Positions 51,457 to 60,366 of a stretch of DNA of 64,000 nucleotides are shown here, piece after piece. Origin of the DNA: Gemmatimonadetes bacterium T265. Lineage in GTDB: Bacteria > Gemmatimonadota > Gemmatimonadetes > Gemmatimonadales > Gemmatimonadaceae. The position numbers were made by a program, and so were the translations under genes. How positions within the stretch are numbered: the stretch's first letter is position 1; each line of letters opens with the position of its first letter. The notes under the pieces are model-generated. The model saw only the letters and a program-made list of their open reading frames with translations, was not told where the DNA came from and did no database searches. The stretch lies in assembly GCA_019973575.1 (NCBI GenBank), contig BPUI01000003.1:124001-188000 (forward strand), read 5' to 3'.

Positions 51457-52827
51457 ATGAGCACCGTCGTCGCTCCCCGCGAACTCGACCCGCCCCGTGA
51501 CGTCGGCATCCCGACGCCCGCGCCGTCCGCCGTGCCGCCGCGCCCGCGCGTTCGCCGGCGGATCCGGCCGGTCCTGTTCTGGATGCACCTGACACTCGGC
51601 TCGGCTCTCGGGCTGGTCATCCTCACGCAGGCCCTGACCGGGATCTCCATCGCCTACCGGCGCCAGATCGTCCCGGCGGTGATCGCGCGGCAAGTCGCGG
51701 CGCCGGCGCCCGGTGCACCCCGGCTCTCGCTCGACACGCTCGCGGCGCGCGCCGCAGCCGCGAGCGGTGGGCGGAGCCCGAGCGGCATCACGCTCCGGCG
51801 GGACGCGGGCGCGCCGGTCGCAATGCAGTTCGGCCGCGACCGCACCGTCTACCTCGACCCGTACACCGGCCGCGTCCTCCCCGGCGCGCCGCGCCTGGAG
51901 GCGTTCTTCGCCTACCTGGAGGGCGTGCACCGCTGGCTCGCGCTCACGGGCACCCGCTCCGAATTCGGCGAGGCGGTCACGAGCGCGAGCGTGCTCGCCT
52001 TCTTCGGGCTGCTGCTCTCCGGGCTGTACCTGTGGTTGCCGGCGCGGTGGACGCGCCGCAACGTGCGCGCGGTCGCCCTCGTGACGCGCGGCGCGCGGGG
52101 ACGAGCGCGTGACTGGAACTGGCACCACGTCGCGGGGCTCTGGGCGTCGCCGTTGATCCTCGTCACGACGGTCACCGGGTTGTGCATGGCGTACCAGTGG
52201 CCGACGCGGCTCCTTGCCCGGGTCACGGGGAGCCCGAGCGCGCAATCCGGTGAGCCGCGCGCGGGGGGACCGCCGGGCGGGGGGCCGCCGGGCGGAAGCG
52301 ACGCGGGTGCCCGCGACGCGCCCGGTCGCGACCGGAGCGGCCCGGCCGGCGGCGGACGTCCGGGCGCGCGCCCCGCGAGCCCTCGGGCGAGCCTCGACAC
52401 GCTCGCCGCGCGCGCCCTCGCCGCGTCGCCGGCGTCGTGGTACTCGCTGCAGCTGCGGTTGGGCGGCCCCGGCGGCCCGAGAGGCGGCCCGAGAGGCGGC
52501 CCGCGCGGCGGACCGCCGGGTGTGTCGGCGAGCATCAGCACCACCGCCAACCTCCGCCCGGACCTCACTACCCAGCTCACGCTCGACCCGGCGACCGGGG
52601 CGGTGCAGGCGCGGCCGGACGACGCCGGGCGCGACCTCGCCGGGCGTGCCCGCGGCTGGATGCACCCGGTCCACAGCGGCGAGGGCTTCGGCGTGCTCGG
52701 CGAAACGGTCGCGGTCGGAGCTGCGCTCGCCGCGGCCGTGCTCGTGTGGACGGGGCTCGCGCTCGCGCTGCGCCGGCTCCGGCGTCGGCTCGCGCGGGGC
52801 GGCGCGTCCGCGGCGGTAGCGGCCTAA
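51457..52827 (+). CDS. PepSY-associated transmembrane protein
   Basis: ATG 51457; 456 aa. The PepSY_TM layout is clear: TM1 FWMHLTLGSALGLVILTQALTGISIAY, a periplasmic PepSY-like domain (PVAMQFGRDRTVYLDPYTGRVL) ending FAYLEGVHRWL, TM2 SVLAFFGLLLSGLYLWLPARW, WNWHHVAGLWASPLILVTTVTGLCMAY (TM3) and C-terminal MHPVHSGEGFGVLGETVAVGAALAAAVLVWTGLALAL (TM4). Histidines in helices suggest haem or metal ligands; family members are linked to siderophore-iron reduction. A GGPPGGGPPGG insert at about 265-310 resembles those in the DUF3500 proteins that follow. Confidence 0.88.
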   Translation: MSTVVAPRELDPPRDVGIPTPAPSAVPPRPRVRRRIRPVLFWMHLTLGSALGLVILTQALTGISIAYRRQIVPAVIARQVAAPAPGAPRLSLDTLAARAAAASGGRSPSGITLRRDAGAPVAMQFGRDRTVYLDPYTGRVLPGAPRLEAFFAYLEGVHRWLALTGTRSEFGEAVTSASVLAFFGLLLSGLYLWLPARWTRRNVRAVALVTRGARGRARDWNWHHVAGLWASPLILVTTVTGLCMAYQWPTRLLARVTGSPSAQSGEPRAGGPPGGGPPGGSDAGARDAPGRDRSGPAGGGRPGARPASPRASLDTLAARALAASPASWYSLQLRLGGPGGPRGGPRGGPRGGPPGVSASISTTANLRPDLTTQLTLDPATGAVQARPDDAGRDLAGRARGWMHPVHSGEGFGVLGETVAVGAALAAAVLVWTGLALALRRLRRRLARGGASAAVAA

Positions 52828-52847
52828 CAACAACTAACGGAGGGCAG

Positions 52848-54041
52848 ATGATCGGCCTCACGACGAGAACCGCGCGCGGCGTCCGCGTGCTGCTCCTGCT
52901 CTGCGCGCTCGGCGCGTCGGCGCGCGCCGTCGCGGCGCAGGTCGCGACCGCGCCGGGGGCGACCGCGCCGGTGACGACCGCCGGCATCGTGCGCGCGGCG
53001 AATGCGTTCCTCGCGACGCTCGACACGGCGCAGCGGCGGCGCGTGCTGTACGCCTTCGACGACGACGTGCAGCGGCGACGGTGGTCCAACTTCCCCACCG
53101 GCTTCGTCCCCCGGGGCGGGATCAGTCTGCGGCAGATGAATGCCACCCAGCGCGCGGCCGCGCTGGCCCTCGTCTCGACCGCCCTCAGCCGCCGCGGTTA
53201 TGAGAAGGTGCAGCAGATCATGGAAGCTGACGAGGTGTTCAAGGCGACCGACCGGGGTCCGCCGGGCGGCGGACGCCCGGGTGGCGGGCCACCAAGGGGA
53301 GGCCCACCGGGGACCCCGCCCGGGGGCCCGCCGGGTGGTGGGCCGCCGCCGGGCGGTCCACCCGGCGGCGGCCGCCCGGGTCGCGGCGCGGCCATGTTCG
53401 GGCGCGACCTATACTTCATCGCCATCCTCGGCACGCCCTCCGAGCGGACGCCCTGGATGCTCCAGTACGGCGGGCACCACCTCGCGCTCAACCTCACGGT
53501 CGCCGGCGACCGCGGCGTACTCACGCCCAGCCTCACCGGCGCCCAGCCCGCGCGCTACACGGTCAACGGGCGGACCGTGCGCCCGATCGGGGAGGAGAGT
53601 GACCAGGCGCTCGCACTGCTCAACACCCTCGACGCGTCCCAGCGCGCCCAAGCCGTCTTGAACTACCGCGTGCCCGACCTCGTGCTCGGGCCCGGGCAGG
53701 ACGGCAAGACCATCCAGCCCGAGGGCCTGCCGGCGTCGGCGATGACCGCGCGGCAGCGCGCGCTGCTGCTCGACCTCATCGGGGTGTGGGCGGGGATCGT
53801 GCACGAGCGCGAGGCCGCCACGCGCATGGCCGAACTCCGGGCCGACCTCGACGGCACGTACTTCGCCTGGAGCGGCCCCACGACCGGCGAGGCGGGGCAG
53901 AACATCAGCGCCTACTACCGCATCCAGGGCCCGCACCTCGTGATCGAGTACGCGCCGCAGCGCGACGAGCCGACGAACCACGTCCACACCATCTACCGCG
54001 ACCCGACCAACGACTACGGCCGCGTGCTCACGGCCAAATGA
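52848..54041 (+). CDS. DUF3500 family protein, paralogue A
   Basis: ATG 52848 with GGAGGG at 52839; 397 aa. Signal peptide LLLLCALGASARAVAAQ. DUF3500 landmarks: RAANAFLATLDTAQRRRVLY, RRWSNFP, WMLQYGGHHLALNLTV, VLGPGQDGK, and C-terminal NHVHTIYRDPTNDYG. A Gly/Pro-rich insert (about residues 139-183) splits the domain before RDLYFIAILG. Predicted periplasmic. The invariant HH and HxH suggest metal binding, which is inferred, not shown. Coupled to paralogue B (ATGA). Confidence 0.9.
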   Translation: MIGLTTRTARGVRVLLLLCALGASARAVAAQVATAPGATAPVTTAGIVRAANAFLATLDTAQRRRVLYAFDDDVQRRRWSNFPTGFVPRGGISLRQMNATQRAAALALVSTALSRRGYEKVQQIMEADEVFKATDRGPPGGGRPGGGPPRGGPPGTPPGGPPGGGPPPGGPPGGGRPGRGAAMFGRDLYFIAILGTPSERTPWMLQYGGHHLALNLTVAGDRGVLTPSLTGAQPARYTVNGRTVRPIGEESDQALALLNTLDASQRAQAVLNYRVPDLVLGPGQDGKTIQPEGLPASAMTARQRALLLDLIGVWAGIVHEREAATRMAELRADLDGTYFAWSGPTTGEAGQNISAYYRIQGPHLVIEYAPQRDEPTNHVHTIYRDPTNDYGRVLTAK

Positions 54042-55240
54042 AGACGGCCGTGCCCGCCGCGGCCGCGGTGCTCCTGTGTGCCGCCGGCTGGGCGGCGGAC
54101 GCGCCCCACGCCGTTAGGCAGCCCGCCGTTACGCCGCCCGCGACCGACGCCCGGACGCGGGCGATGGCGGCCGCCACCACGGCCTTCCTCCACTCGCTCG
54201 GCGACGACCAGCGGGCGCGCGTGCAGTTCCCCTTCGAACGGCCGGCCAAGGCCGTCGCCGTCCGCATCCCGCACGGGCCCGGCGGGCGCTTCGCGTTCGA
54301 GGGCGAGCAGTACGGCCGCGCCGTCTGGTCCAACTACCCCGTCAGCGACGTCCCGCGCCCCGGCCTCCGGCTCGGCACCTTGACCGCCCCGCAGCGCGCC
54401 GCGGCCCTGCACGTGCTCCAGGCCGTGCTCAGCCCGATGGGCTACCAGAAGGTGCGCGACATCATGGACGCGGACCAGAAGCTGTCGGAGAGCGGCACGC
54501 CCTACGACGACGGCGTCGACGTGTACACGATGGCCGTCTTCGGCGCGCCGAGCGACACGGCGCCATGGATGCTGCAGTTCGGGGGGCACCACCTCGGGAT
54601 CAACGTGGTCGTCGCCGGGCCGAACGTGTCGTTCACCCCGACGCTGACCGGCACGCAGCCGGCGGCCTTCACGCGCGACGGCCGGACGGTCCGTCCGTTA
54701 GGCCGCGAGACCGACCTCGCGTTCCGGCTCGTGGGCACGCTGAGCGCGGCGCAGCGGCGGAAGGCGGTCTTGAACTACGCGGTCGAGGACCTGGTGCTCG
54801 GGCCCGGGCACGACGGCGAGGCGCTGCCCCCCGAGGGGCTCTCGGCCGCCGAGCTGACGGCGGCGCAGCGGGCCCTGCTCATGGAGCTGGTCGGCGAGTG
54901 GGTCGGGATGCTCAACGCCGACGACGCCGCGCCGAAGCTGGCCCGGATCCGGGCGGACCTGGAGCGCACGTACTTCGCGTGGTACGGCGCCACGACCGCG
55001 CCGGGCCCGATCTACTTCCGCGTCACCGGCCCGACGCTGCACGTCGAGTTCGCCAACCAGCAGTGGGGGCGGGGGCCGGGTGGCGGCGGGCCACCAAGCG
55101 GGGGGCCGCCGACGGGCGGGGCGCCTCCGGGCGGCGGGCCGCCGCAGGCGACGGGCGTCCAGGCGGGCGGCGCGAACCACGTCCACACCGTCTACCGCGA
55201 CCCGACCAACGCGTACGGCCGGGGGCTCGCCGCGAAATGA
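54038..55240 (+). CDS. DUF3500 family protein, paralogue B
   Basis: ATG 54038 overlaps the previous stop; 400 aa. Signal peptide AVPAAAAVLLCAAGWAADA. Motifs as in paralogue A: TTAFLHSLGDDQRARVQFPF, WSNYPVSDVPRPGLRLG, WMLQFGGHHLGINVVV, LVLGPGHDGE and NHVHTVYRDPTNAYG. Here the Gly/Pro-rich stretch lies near the C-terminus (about 345-375), not in the middle. The tandem A-B pair probably arose by duplication. Followed with a 4-bp overlap by the EF-hand protein. Confidence 0.9.
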   Translation: MKTAVPAAAAVLLCAAGWAADAPHAVRQPAVTPPATDARTRAMAAATTAFLHSLGDDQRARVQFPFERPAKAVAVRIPHGPGGRFAFEGEQYGRAVWSNYPVSDVPRPGLRLGTLTAPQRAAALHVLQAVLSPMGYQKVRDIMDADQKLSESGTPYDDGVDVYTMAVFGAPSDTAPWMLQFGGHHLGINVVVAGPNVSFTPTLTGTQPAAFTRDGRTVRPLGRETDLAFRLVGTLSAAQRRKAVLNYAVEDLVLGPGHDGEALPPEGLSAAELTAAQRALLMELVGEWVGMLNADDAAPKLARIRADLERTYFAWYGATTAPGPIYFRVTGPTLHVEFANQQWGRGPGGGGPPSGGPPTGGAPPGGGPPQATGVQAGGANHVHTVYRDPTNAYGRGLAAK

Positions 55241-55935
55241 GGGCGACGTCGGCGCACGTGGGGCGGGCCGCGGTCGTCGCCGGCCTCCTGCTGTTCGGCG
55301 CGACCCCGGCGTCCGCGCACCGCCTAGACGAGTACCTGCAGGCGACCACGATTTCGGTGCAGAAGGACCGTATCACGGCGCAGCTCCGCCTCACGCCGGG
55401 CGTCGCCGTCGCCTCGGCCGTGCTCGCCGGCGTCGACGCCGACGCGGACGGCGTGCTCTCGCCGGCCGAGCAGCGGGCGTACGCGACGCGCGTGCTCCGC
55501 GACGTGTCGCTCACGGTCGACGGCGTTCGGCTGCCGCTCCGCCTTCTCGCCGTCCGATGCTCCGACGTGGCAGAGCTGAAGGAAGGACTCGGCGCGATCG
55601 AGATCGACGTCGACGCGGCCGTCCCCCGCGGCGGGCCCGAGCGGCGCCTAACGTTCGAGAACCGCCACGAGCGACGGATGAGCGTCTACCTCGTCAACGC
55701 CCTGGTCCCGCGCGACCCCGACCTCCGGATCGCGGCCCAGCACCGCGACGAGCGGCAGACCACGTACGAACTGGACTACGCCGACGTGGGCGGCGCGGCG
55801 GACCCGCTGGCGTTCGTCACGCGGTCGGGACCCGAGGGGTGGTTGGCCGCGTCCGCGCTCCTCCCGCTCGCGTGGCTCGTCGCACGCCTCCAGCGGCGCG
55901 CGCCGGGCGCGCGCGGCGAGGACCCCGCGCGGTGA
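55237..55935 (+). CDS. HupE-like N-terminal domain protein with an EF-hand
   Basis: ATG 55237; 232 aa. Signal peptide VVAGLLLFGATPASA with predicted cleavage before His28 (HRLDEYLQATTISVQKDRITAQLRLTPG), the same start as the periplasmic part of HupE/UreJ-family proteins. Residues 67-78 (DADADGVLSPAE) are a canonical EF-hand calcium loop (D-x-D-x-D-G-x-L-x-x-x-E). A C-terminal helix (GWLAASALLPLAWLVARL) anchors it. Unlike full HupE proteins it lacks the multi-helix permease part. Overlaps the DUF3500 B stop. Confidence 0.75.
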   Translation: MRATSAHVGRAAVVAGLLLFGATPASAHRLDEYLQATTISVQKDRITAQLRLTPGVAVASAVLAGVDADADGVLSPAEQRAYATRVLRDVSLTVDGVRLPLRLLAVRCSDVAELKEGLGAIEIDVDAAVPRGGPERRLTFENRHERRMSVYLVNALVPRDPDLRIAAQHRDERQTTYELDYADVGGAADPLAFVTRSGPEGWLAASALLPLAWLVARLQRRAPGARGEDPAR

Positions 55936-55942
55936 GGGCCGG

Positions 55943-56680
55943 GTGCTGACAGGACGCGGGCGCGCGCCGCTGGACGGCGACGCGAGCCTCAGCACGCTGC
56001 TCGGCGTGCAGGCGCTCACCCTCTTCGTCGTCATCCCGTTGGGCGCTGGGCACCCCGGGGGGCGGATGTTGCACAGCCTGTGCGACCTCGCGTTCGCGGC
56101 GGTCAGCGCCGTGGCCCTCACCCGTCGGCGCCTGGTGCGCGGCGCGCTCCTCGGCGCCCTGGCCGTGCTCCTCGCCGCCACGTCAGGTGTTGCGGGATCT
56201 CTGGGCATGCGCCTCGGCGTCGGCGCGAACGCGGAGCACGAGGGGATCGCGCTCGTGGCGTTCGCCTTCAACGCGCTGGTCACGGCGCTCGTGGCGCGGC
56301 GCGTCTTCGGCCCGGGGCGCGTGTCGGCGCACCGCGTGCAGGGCGCCGTGCTCGTCTACCTCAACGTGGCCGCGCTCTTCGCGATCGCCTACGGGGTGTT
56401 GGACGCGCACGCGCCGGGCGCCATCGCTGCGGCGGCCGGCGGCGCGGACACCCCGGGGCCGGGGGTGCGGGTCGCCATGCAGACGTACTTCAGCCTCGCG
56501 ACGATCACCACCACCGGCTACGGCGACCTGGTGCCGGTGCACCCGCTCGCGCGCAGCCTGGCCAACCTCGAGGCGACCTTCGGGCAGCTCTTCCCCGCGA
56601 CGCTCCTCGCGCGGCTCGTCGCGCTCCACCTGGCCACCGGCGAGCGTCCGGCGCGCACCCGGGCCGCGGACGAGTGTTAG
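55943..56680 (+). CDS. two-TM potassium-channel-like protein
   Basis: GTG 55943, 8 bp after the EF-hand gene; 245 aa. Six hydrophobic segments, the last two flanking a pore loop: QTYFSLATITTTGYGDLVPVHPLARSLANLEATFGQLFPATLLARLVAL. TTTGYGD is a canonical K+ selectivity filter. The N-terminal four segments (LGVQALTLFVVIPLGA, LAFAAVSAVALTRR and others) resemble a voltage-sensor-like scaffold without the Arg ladder. No RCK/TrkA-N domain. The TAG is in GTTAGGC. Ends the plus-strand operon. Confidence 0.85.
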   Translation: MLTGRGRAPLDGDASLSTLLGVQALTLFVVIPLGAGHPGGRMLHSLCDLAFAAVSAVALTRRRLVRGALLGALAVLLAATSGVAGSLGMRLGVGANAEHEGIALVAFAFNALVTALVARRVFGPGRVSAHRVQGAVLVYLNVAALFAIAYGVLDAHAPGAIAAAAGGADTPGPGVRVAMQTYFSLATITTTGYGDLVPVHPLARSLANLEATFGQLFPATLLARLVALHLATGERPARTRAADEC

Positions 56681-56701
56681 GCCGGTCCCCGGACGCGCGG
56701 G

Positions 56702-58861
56702 TCAGAACCCCCGGCCGAGCGAGACGCGCAGCTGCCGCGGCTCGACCGGGTGGGCGTGCACGTCGTCGACGCCGCCCGCGGGCTCGCCCGCGAGGCGCGA
56801 CGTGTAGTAGTATTGGATGTCGTCGGCGCGGGCGTTGGCGAGGTTGAGCACGCTCAGCTGCACGCGCGTCCCGCGCGCGAGCTGGTAGCCGACGTCGCCG
56901 TTGAGCAGCGTCGCCGCGCGCGCCCGCACGCTGTTGTCTTCGACCAGCGCGTACGCCCCGAAGTGCCGCACCCGGAGCGCGCCGAACGCGCCGGGGCCGC
57001 CCGCGTTCCAGGTGGCCCCGCCCGCGACCACGTGCTCCAGCGCGCCGGGGACGTGCGTGACCGTCGCGTCGGCGTTGTGGAAGCGCGCCCGCGCGAACGA
57101 CACGTCCGCGTCGAGCGCGAGGGCGCGCACCGGCCGGTAGAAGTTCGCGAACGTCACGCCCACGCGGCGGCTGGCCGACGACGGCTCGGTGGTGCCCGCG
57201 TCGCCCGTGAACAAGAGTTCGCTGTCCAGGTTCAGCGCCCACAGCGACACCGTCGAGCGGAGACCGCCCGCGGTCGTCGCCCGCACGCCGGCCTCCACCC
57301 CCCGCGAGCGCACGAGCGGGTCCACGCGCGACACGGAGTCGCCGCTGGAGGGGTCGACCCGGATCACCGTGCCGCGCGCGTCGTTGCTGTGGAAGCCGAA
57401 CCCTCCGCTCACGTACAGCTCCGCCACGCGCGAGGGGGTGAAGATGAGCGACGCCTTCGGGCTCGCGATCGCAGCCGTCCGCGCGCCCGAGTTGGCGGCC
57501 AGATCACTTCGCACGTCAAAGGTGTACGCGTCCGCGCGCACGCCGAGCACGGTCCGGAACCACGGCGCCCAGCGCGACTCGGCCTCGGCGTAGGCGCCGC
57601 TCCCCGTCTCGCAGACGCGGTCGTCGCGAATCGTGCCGACGATCCGCTGTGCCACCGTGCGGTACAGCCCGAGCCCGTCGATCAGGTCGGCGCGCGTCTG
57701 CACGCCGAGCGTGAGGCGGTGCGGGACGCCGAACGCGTCGAGGACGCGCACGTCGCTCGCGTTCGCGCCGAGGACCGTGCGGCGCTCGGTCTGCGAGAAC
57801 TGGTCGCCGTGGACCGGGTCGTCGAGGAAGTACGTGAAGTCGGAGAAGAGCGTGAGCGCGGAGCGGACGCCGTACACCTGCACCGTCTGCACCGACGCGC
57901 GGCCGACGTGCCGCCACTCGCCCGAGAGGCTGTAGCGCTCGGTCCGCCCGCCGTCCGTCGAGTCGATCTGCCCATACGGGGAGATCGCAGCGTCGGCGAC
58001 GGCGCGCTCCGGCACCTGGTCGTTCGAGTTCCAGCGGTTGTGGTACGCCATCCCCGTCACGGAGAATTGCGACGCGGCCGTGCCCCACGTGTACCGCGCG
58101 ACCCCGCTCAGCTTGCGGATGCGCTCCGCGCGCACCCACGGGCCGTCGTAGGTCTTCGCCTCGCCGCCGAGCAGGAGGGTGCCGCCGCCTAACGCGGACG
58201 ACGCGCCGGCCGCGAGCCGCGCGAGGCCGTTGGCGCCCGACGCGGCCGTGGCGAACGGCTGGTCGAGCGACCGGCGCAGGTGGAACTCGGCCGCGCCCGC
58301 GCTCCCGAAGTCGCCGACCGCGGCGTGCGAGACGCCGAGCTCGTAGTCGAGGTGGTCGACCAGCTCGGGGATGAGGAAGTTGAGGTCGGTGTAGCCCTGC
58401 CCGTGGGCGTGCGTCGGCATGTTGACGGGCACGCCGTCGACCCGGGTCTGGAAGTCGGTGCCGTGGTCGAGGTTGAAGCCCCGGACGAAGTACTGGTTCG
58501 CCTTCCCCTCGCCCGAGTGTTGCGTGACGATGAGGCCGGGCACGGTCTCGAGCAGCTCGCCCTCGCGCGTGATCGGGCGCGCGCGCAGGTCGGCCGCGCC
58601 CACACGCCCCTCACTGGCGCTCGACGCCGTGCCGATCAGGTCGTCGACGCGGCCGAGCACCTGCACGGGCGCGAGCGACCGGGGGCGCGTGCTGTCCCGC
58701 GCGGGGGCGCCGCGCGCCGCGCGCTCACGGCGTGCGCTGTCACGCGGCGCGCTGGCCGGCGGCGCGGCTTGCGCGCGGAGCGCCGCCGGCGCGAGCGCGA
58801 TAGCGAGACCGGTCGCGAGGACGACTCGGCCGGCGATCGGGCCGCGGTCAACGCGACGCAT
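56702..58861 (-). CDS. TonB-dependent outer-membrane receptor
   Basis: ATG 58861; 719 aa. Signal peptide VVLATGLAIALAPAALRAQ, a Pro/Arg-rich linker, a TonB-box-like segment (SLAPVQVLGRVDDLIG), then the plug (RPITREGELLETVPGLIVTQHSGEGKANQYFVRGFNLDHGTDFQTRVDGVPVNMPTHAHGQGYTDLNFLIPELVDHLDYELG), with His residues in the GVPVNMPTHAHGQGY loop. The barrel ends in aromatic VSLGRGF. This subclass is typical of Gemmatimonadota and Proteobacteria next to HupE genes. Likely imports a metal or chelate. Last gene of the operon led by box pair c. Confidence 0.93.
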   Translation of the reverse strand: MRRVDRGPIAGRVVLATGLAIALAPAALRAQAAPPASAPRDSARRERAARGAPARDSTRPRSLAPVQVLGRVDDLIGTASSASEGRVGAADLRARPITREGELLETVPGLIVTQHSGEGKANQYFVRGFNLDHGTDFQTRVDGVPVNMPTHAHGQGYTDLNFLIPELVDHLDYELGVSHAAVGDFGSAGAAEFHLRRSLDQPFATAASGANGLARLAAGASSALGGGTLLLGGEAKTYDGPWVRAERIRKLSGVARYTWGTAASQFSVTGMAYHNRWNSNDQVPERAVADAAISPYGQIDSTDGGRTERYSLSGEWRHVGRASVQTVQVYGVRSALTLFSDFTYFLDDPVHGDQFSQTERRTVLGANASDVRVLDAFGVPHRLTLGVQTRADLIDGLGLYRTVAQRIVGTIRDDRVCETGSGAYAEAESRWAPWFRTVLGVRADAYTFDVRSDLAANSGARTAAIASPKASLIFTPSRVAELYVSGGFGFHSNDARGTVIRVDPSSGDSVSRVDPLVRSRGVEAGVRATTAGGLRSTVSLWALNLDSELLFTGDAGTTEPSSASRRVGVTFANFYRPVRALALDADVSFARARFHNADATVTHVPGALEHVVAGGATWNAGGPGAFGALRVRHFGAYALVEDNSVRARAATLLNGDVGYQLARGTRVQLSVLNLANARADDIQYYYTSRLAGEPAGGVDDVHAHPVEPRQLRVSLGRGF

Positions 58862-58869
58862 ACGACCCG

Positions 58870-60366
58870 TTAAGACCCGTACACCGTCAGCGGCCCCGAC
58901 GGCGTCGCGTAGTGGGGCGACGCGAGCCACCGCTCGAGCGTCGTCGCCGCAGCTGCAGTCGACGAGGCCGACAGCGTTCCGCCGTAGTCGCTGGCCCGGT
59001 CGCGCCAGATCGTGTGGTAGTGGATCTGGTTCTGGAACACGATCCCGTTCTGGCAGACGAACTCGATCCACACCCGCGGCCCGTCGATCCGCACGTACGA
59101 GCCCTGCACCGTGGGCGTCGACGCGCCTGACCACGCGACGTACGTGCTCGCGAGCGCGGCGTCGCTCTCGTACAGACTCAGGAGCTGCGCCGCCTCGGCC
59201 GGCGGCAGGGCATTCACCCACGGCTCGATGGCTGGCTTGACCAGCGCCAACTGCGCGCTCGTGAGCGACGACCCTTGCAGCCCCTGGTGCGCCGGGAAGT
59301 TGCCGTCCTGCCCGGGGCCTAACAGCACGTCGCTGAACGAGCTGGTGAGCTTGGCGGAGGCGAGCTGCGACGCGCTGAGCGAGGCGAGGACCGCGTACAT
59401 CGCGTCGCGCCGCCCGGCGAGCGGCGCGTACGTCGTACCGCCCGAGGTGAACGTCTGCGGTTCGAGGCCGACGAACATCGGCGTCGGCGTCACGGGCGTC
59501 GACGGCACCGCGCCGTTGACGTCGAGGTTGTACGCCCAGTGGTGGCCGCCGATCTGCAGCATCCAGCGCGACGTCGCCGAGGGCGTGCCGAGGAACGCGA
59601 CGTAGTAGAGGCCCGCGCCGTAGCTGCCGCCGCCGCCGTTCGCGTTCAGGTAGCTGTCGGCCAGGCGCAGCTGGTCGAACGTCTGGTACCCTTGTGCGGA
59701 GAGCGCCGCTTGGGCGAGCGCGAGCGCCGCGGCCAGCTGCGTGCTCGAGAGCGAGCCGAGTGCGAGGCCGTTGCGGGCCGTGAAGGTGGTCGGGAGGTTG
59801 GACCACTTCACCCAGTTCGCGGACGAGAGCGTGTACTGCACGCCGGTTTGCTGCGCGGTGCTCAGCGTCGCCTTGAACGCGTTGGCCAGGCACACGACCT
59901 TGACCGTCGTGCTCGCGGTCGCGCTGCTGCAGTCGGTGGTCGTCGTGGTCGCACCGACGACGATGCTGAACGTGGCGGAGGCGAGCCCGGCGACGCTCGC
60001 CGAGACGGTCGCGGTCCCCGCGGTGGCACCCCCGGCGTAGCTGGTCGACGCCTGGCCGTTGGCGTCGGTCGTCGCGCTCGTCGCGCTGAGCGAGCCGCCG
60101 CCGCTCGTGATCGCGAAGGCGACCGTGACGCCCGCGACCGCGTTCCCCGACTCGTTGGTGACTGTGACGACGAGCGGACTCGCGGCCGCCGTGCCGACCG
60201 CGGTCTGCTGGTTGGACCCGCTCGATGCGGTGACCGCGGTCGCGGTGGAGGTGGTGACGCCGGTGACGCTGCTGCTATCGCCGCAGCCGGCGAGGGTCAC
60301 CGCGGCACCCGCGGCGCCCAGGGCGAGGGCGGCCGCGATCCGCGCGGCCGTGAACGAGGTGCGCAT
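58870..60366 (-). CDS. DUF3500 lipoprotein with Ig-like domain, paralogue C
   Basis: ATG 60366; 498 aa. Lipobox VTLAGC (Cys near residue 28). Residues about 45-140 form a Big-1/invasin-like Ig domain (PLVVTVTNESGNAVAGVTVAFAITSGGGSLSATSATTDANGQASTSY). The DUF3500 domain follows: CLANAFKATLSTAQQ, WSNLPTTF, WMLQIGGHHWAYNLDV, VLLGPGQDGN, QIHYHTIWRDRASDYGG. Cell-surface or periplasmic by lipid anchor. The stop is 8 bp before the TonB gene start, and the start overlaps the HupE stop. Confidence 0.9.
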   Translation of the reverse strand: MRTSFTAARIAAALALGAAGAAVTLAGCGDSSSVTGVTTSTATAVTASSGSNQQTAVGTAAASPLVVTVTNESGNAVAGVTVAFAITSGGGSLSATSATTDANGQASTSYAGGATAGTATVSASVAGLASATFSIVVGATTTTTDCSSATASTTVKVVCLANAFKATLSTAQQTGVQYTLSSANWVKWSNLPTTFTARNGLALGSLSSTQLAAALALAQAALSAQGYQTFDQLRLADSYLNANGGGGSYGAGLYYVAFLGTPSATSRWMLQIGGHHWAYNLDVNGAVPSTPVTPTPMFVGLEPQTFTSGGTTYAPLAGRRDAMYAVLASLSASQLASAKLTSSFSDVLLGPGQDGNFPAHQGLQGSSLTSAQLALVKPAIEPWVNALPPAEAAQLLSLYESDAALASTYVAWSGASTPTVQGSYVRIDGPRVWIEFVCQNGIVFQNQIHYHTIWRDRASDYGGTLSASSTAAAATTLERWLASPHYATPSGPLTVYGS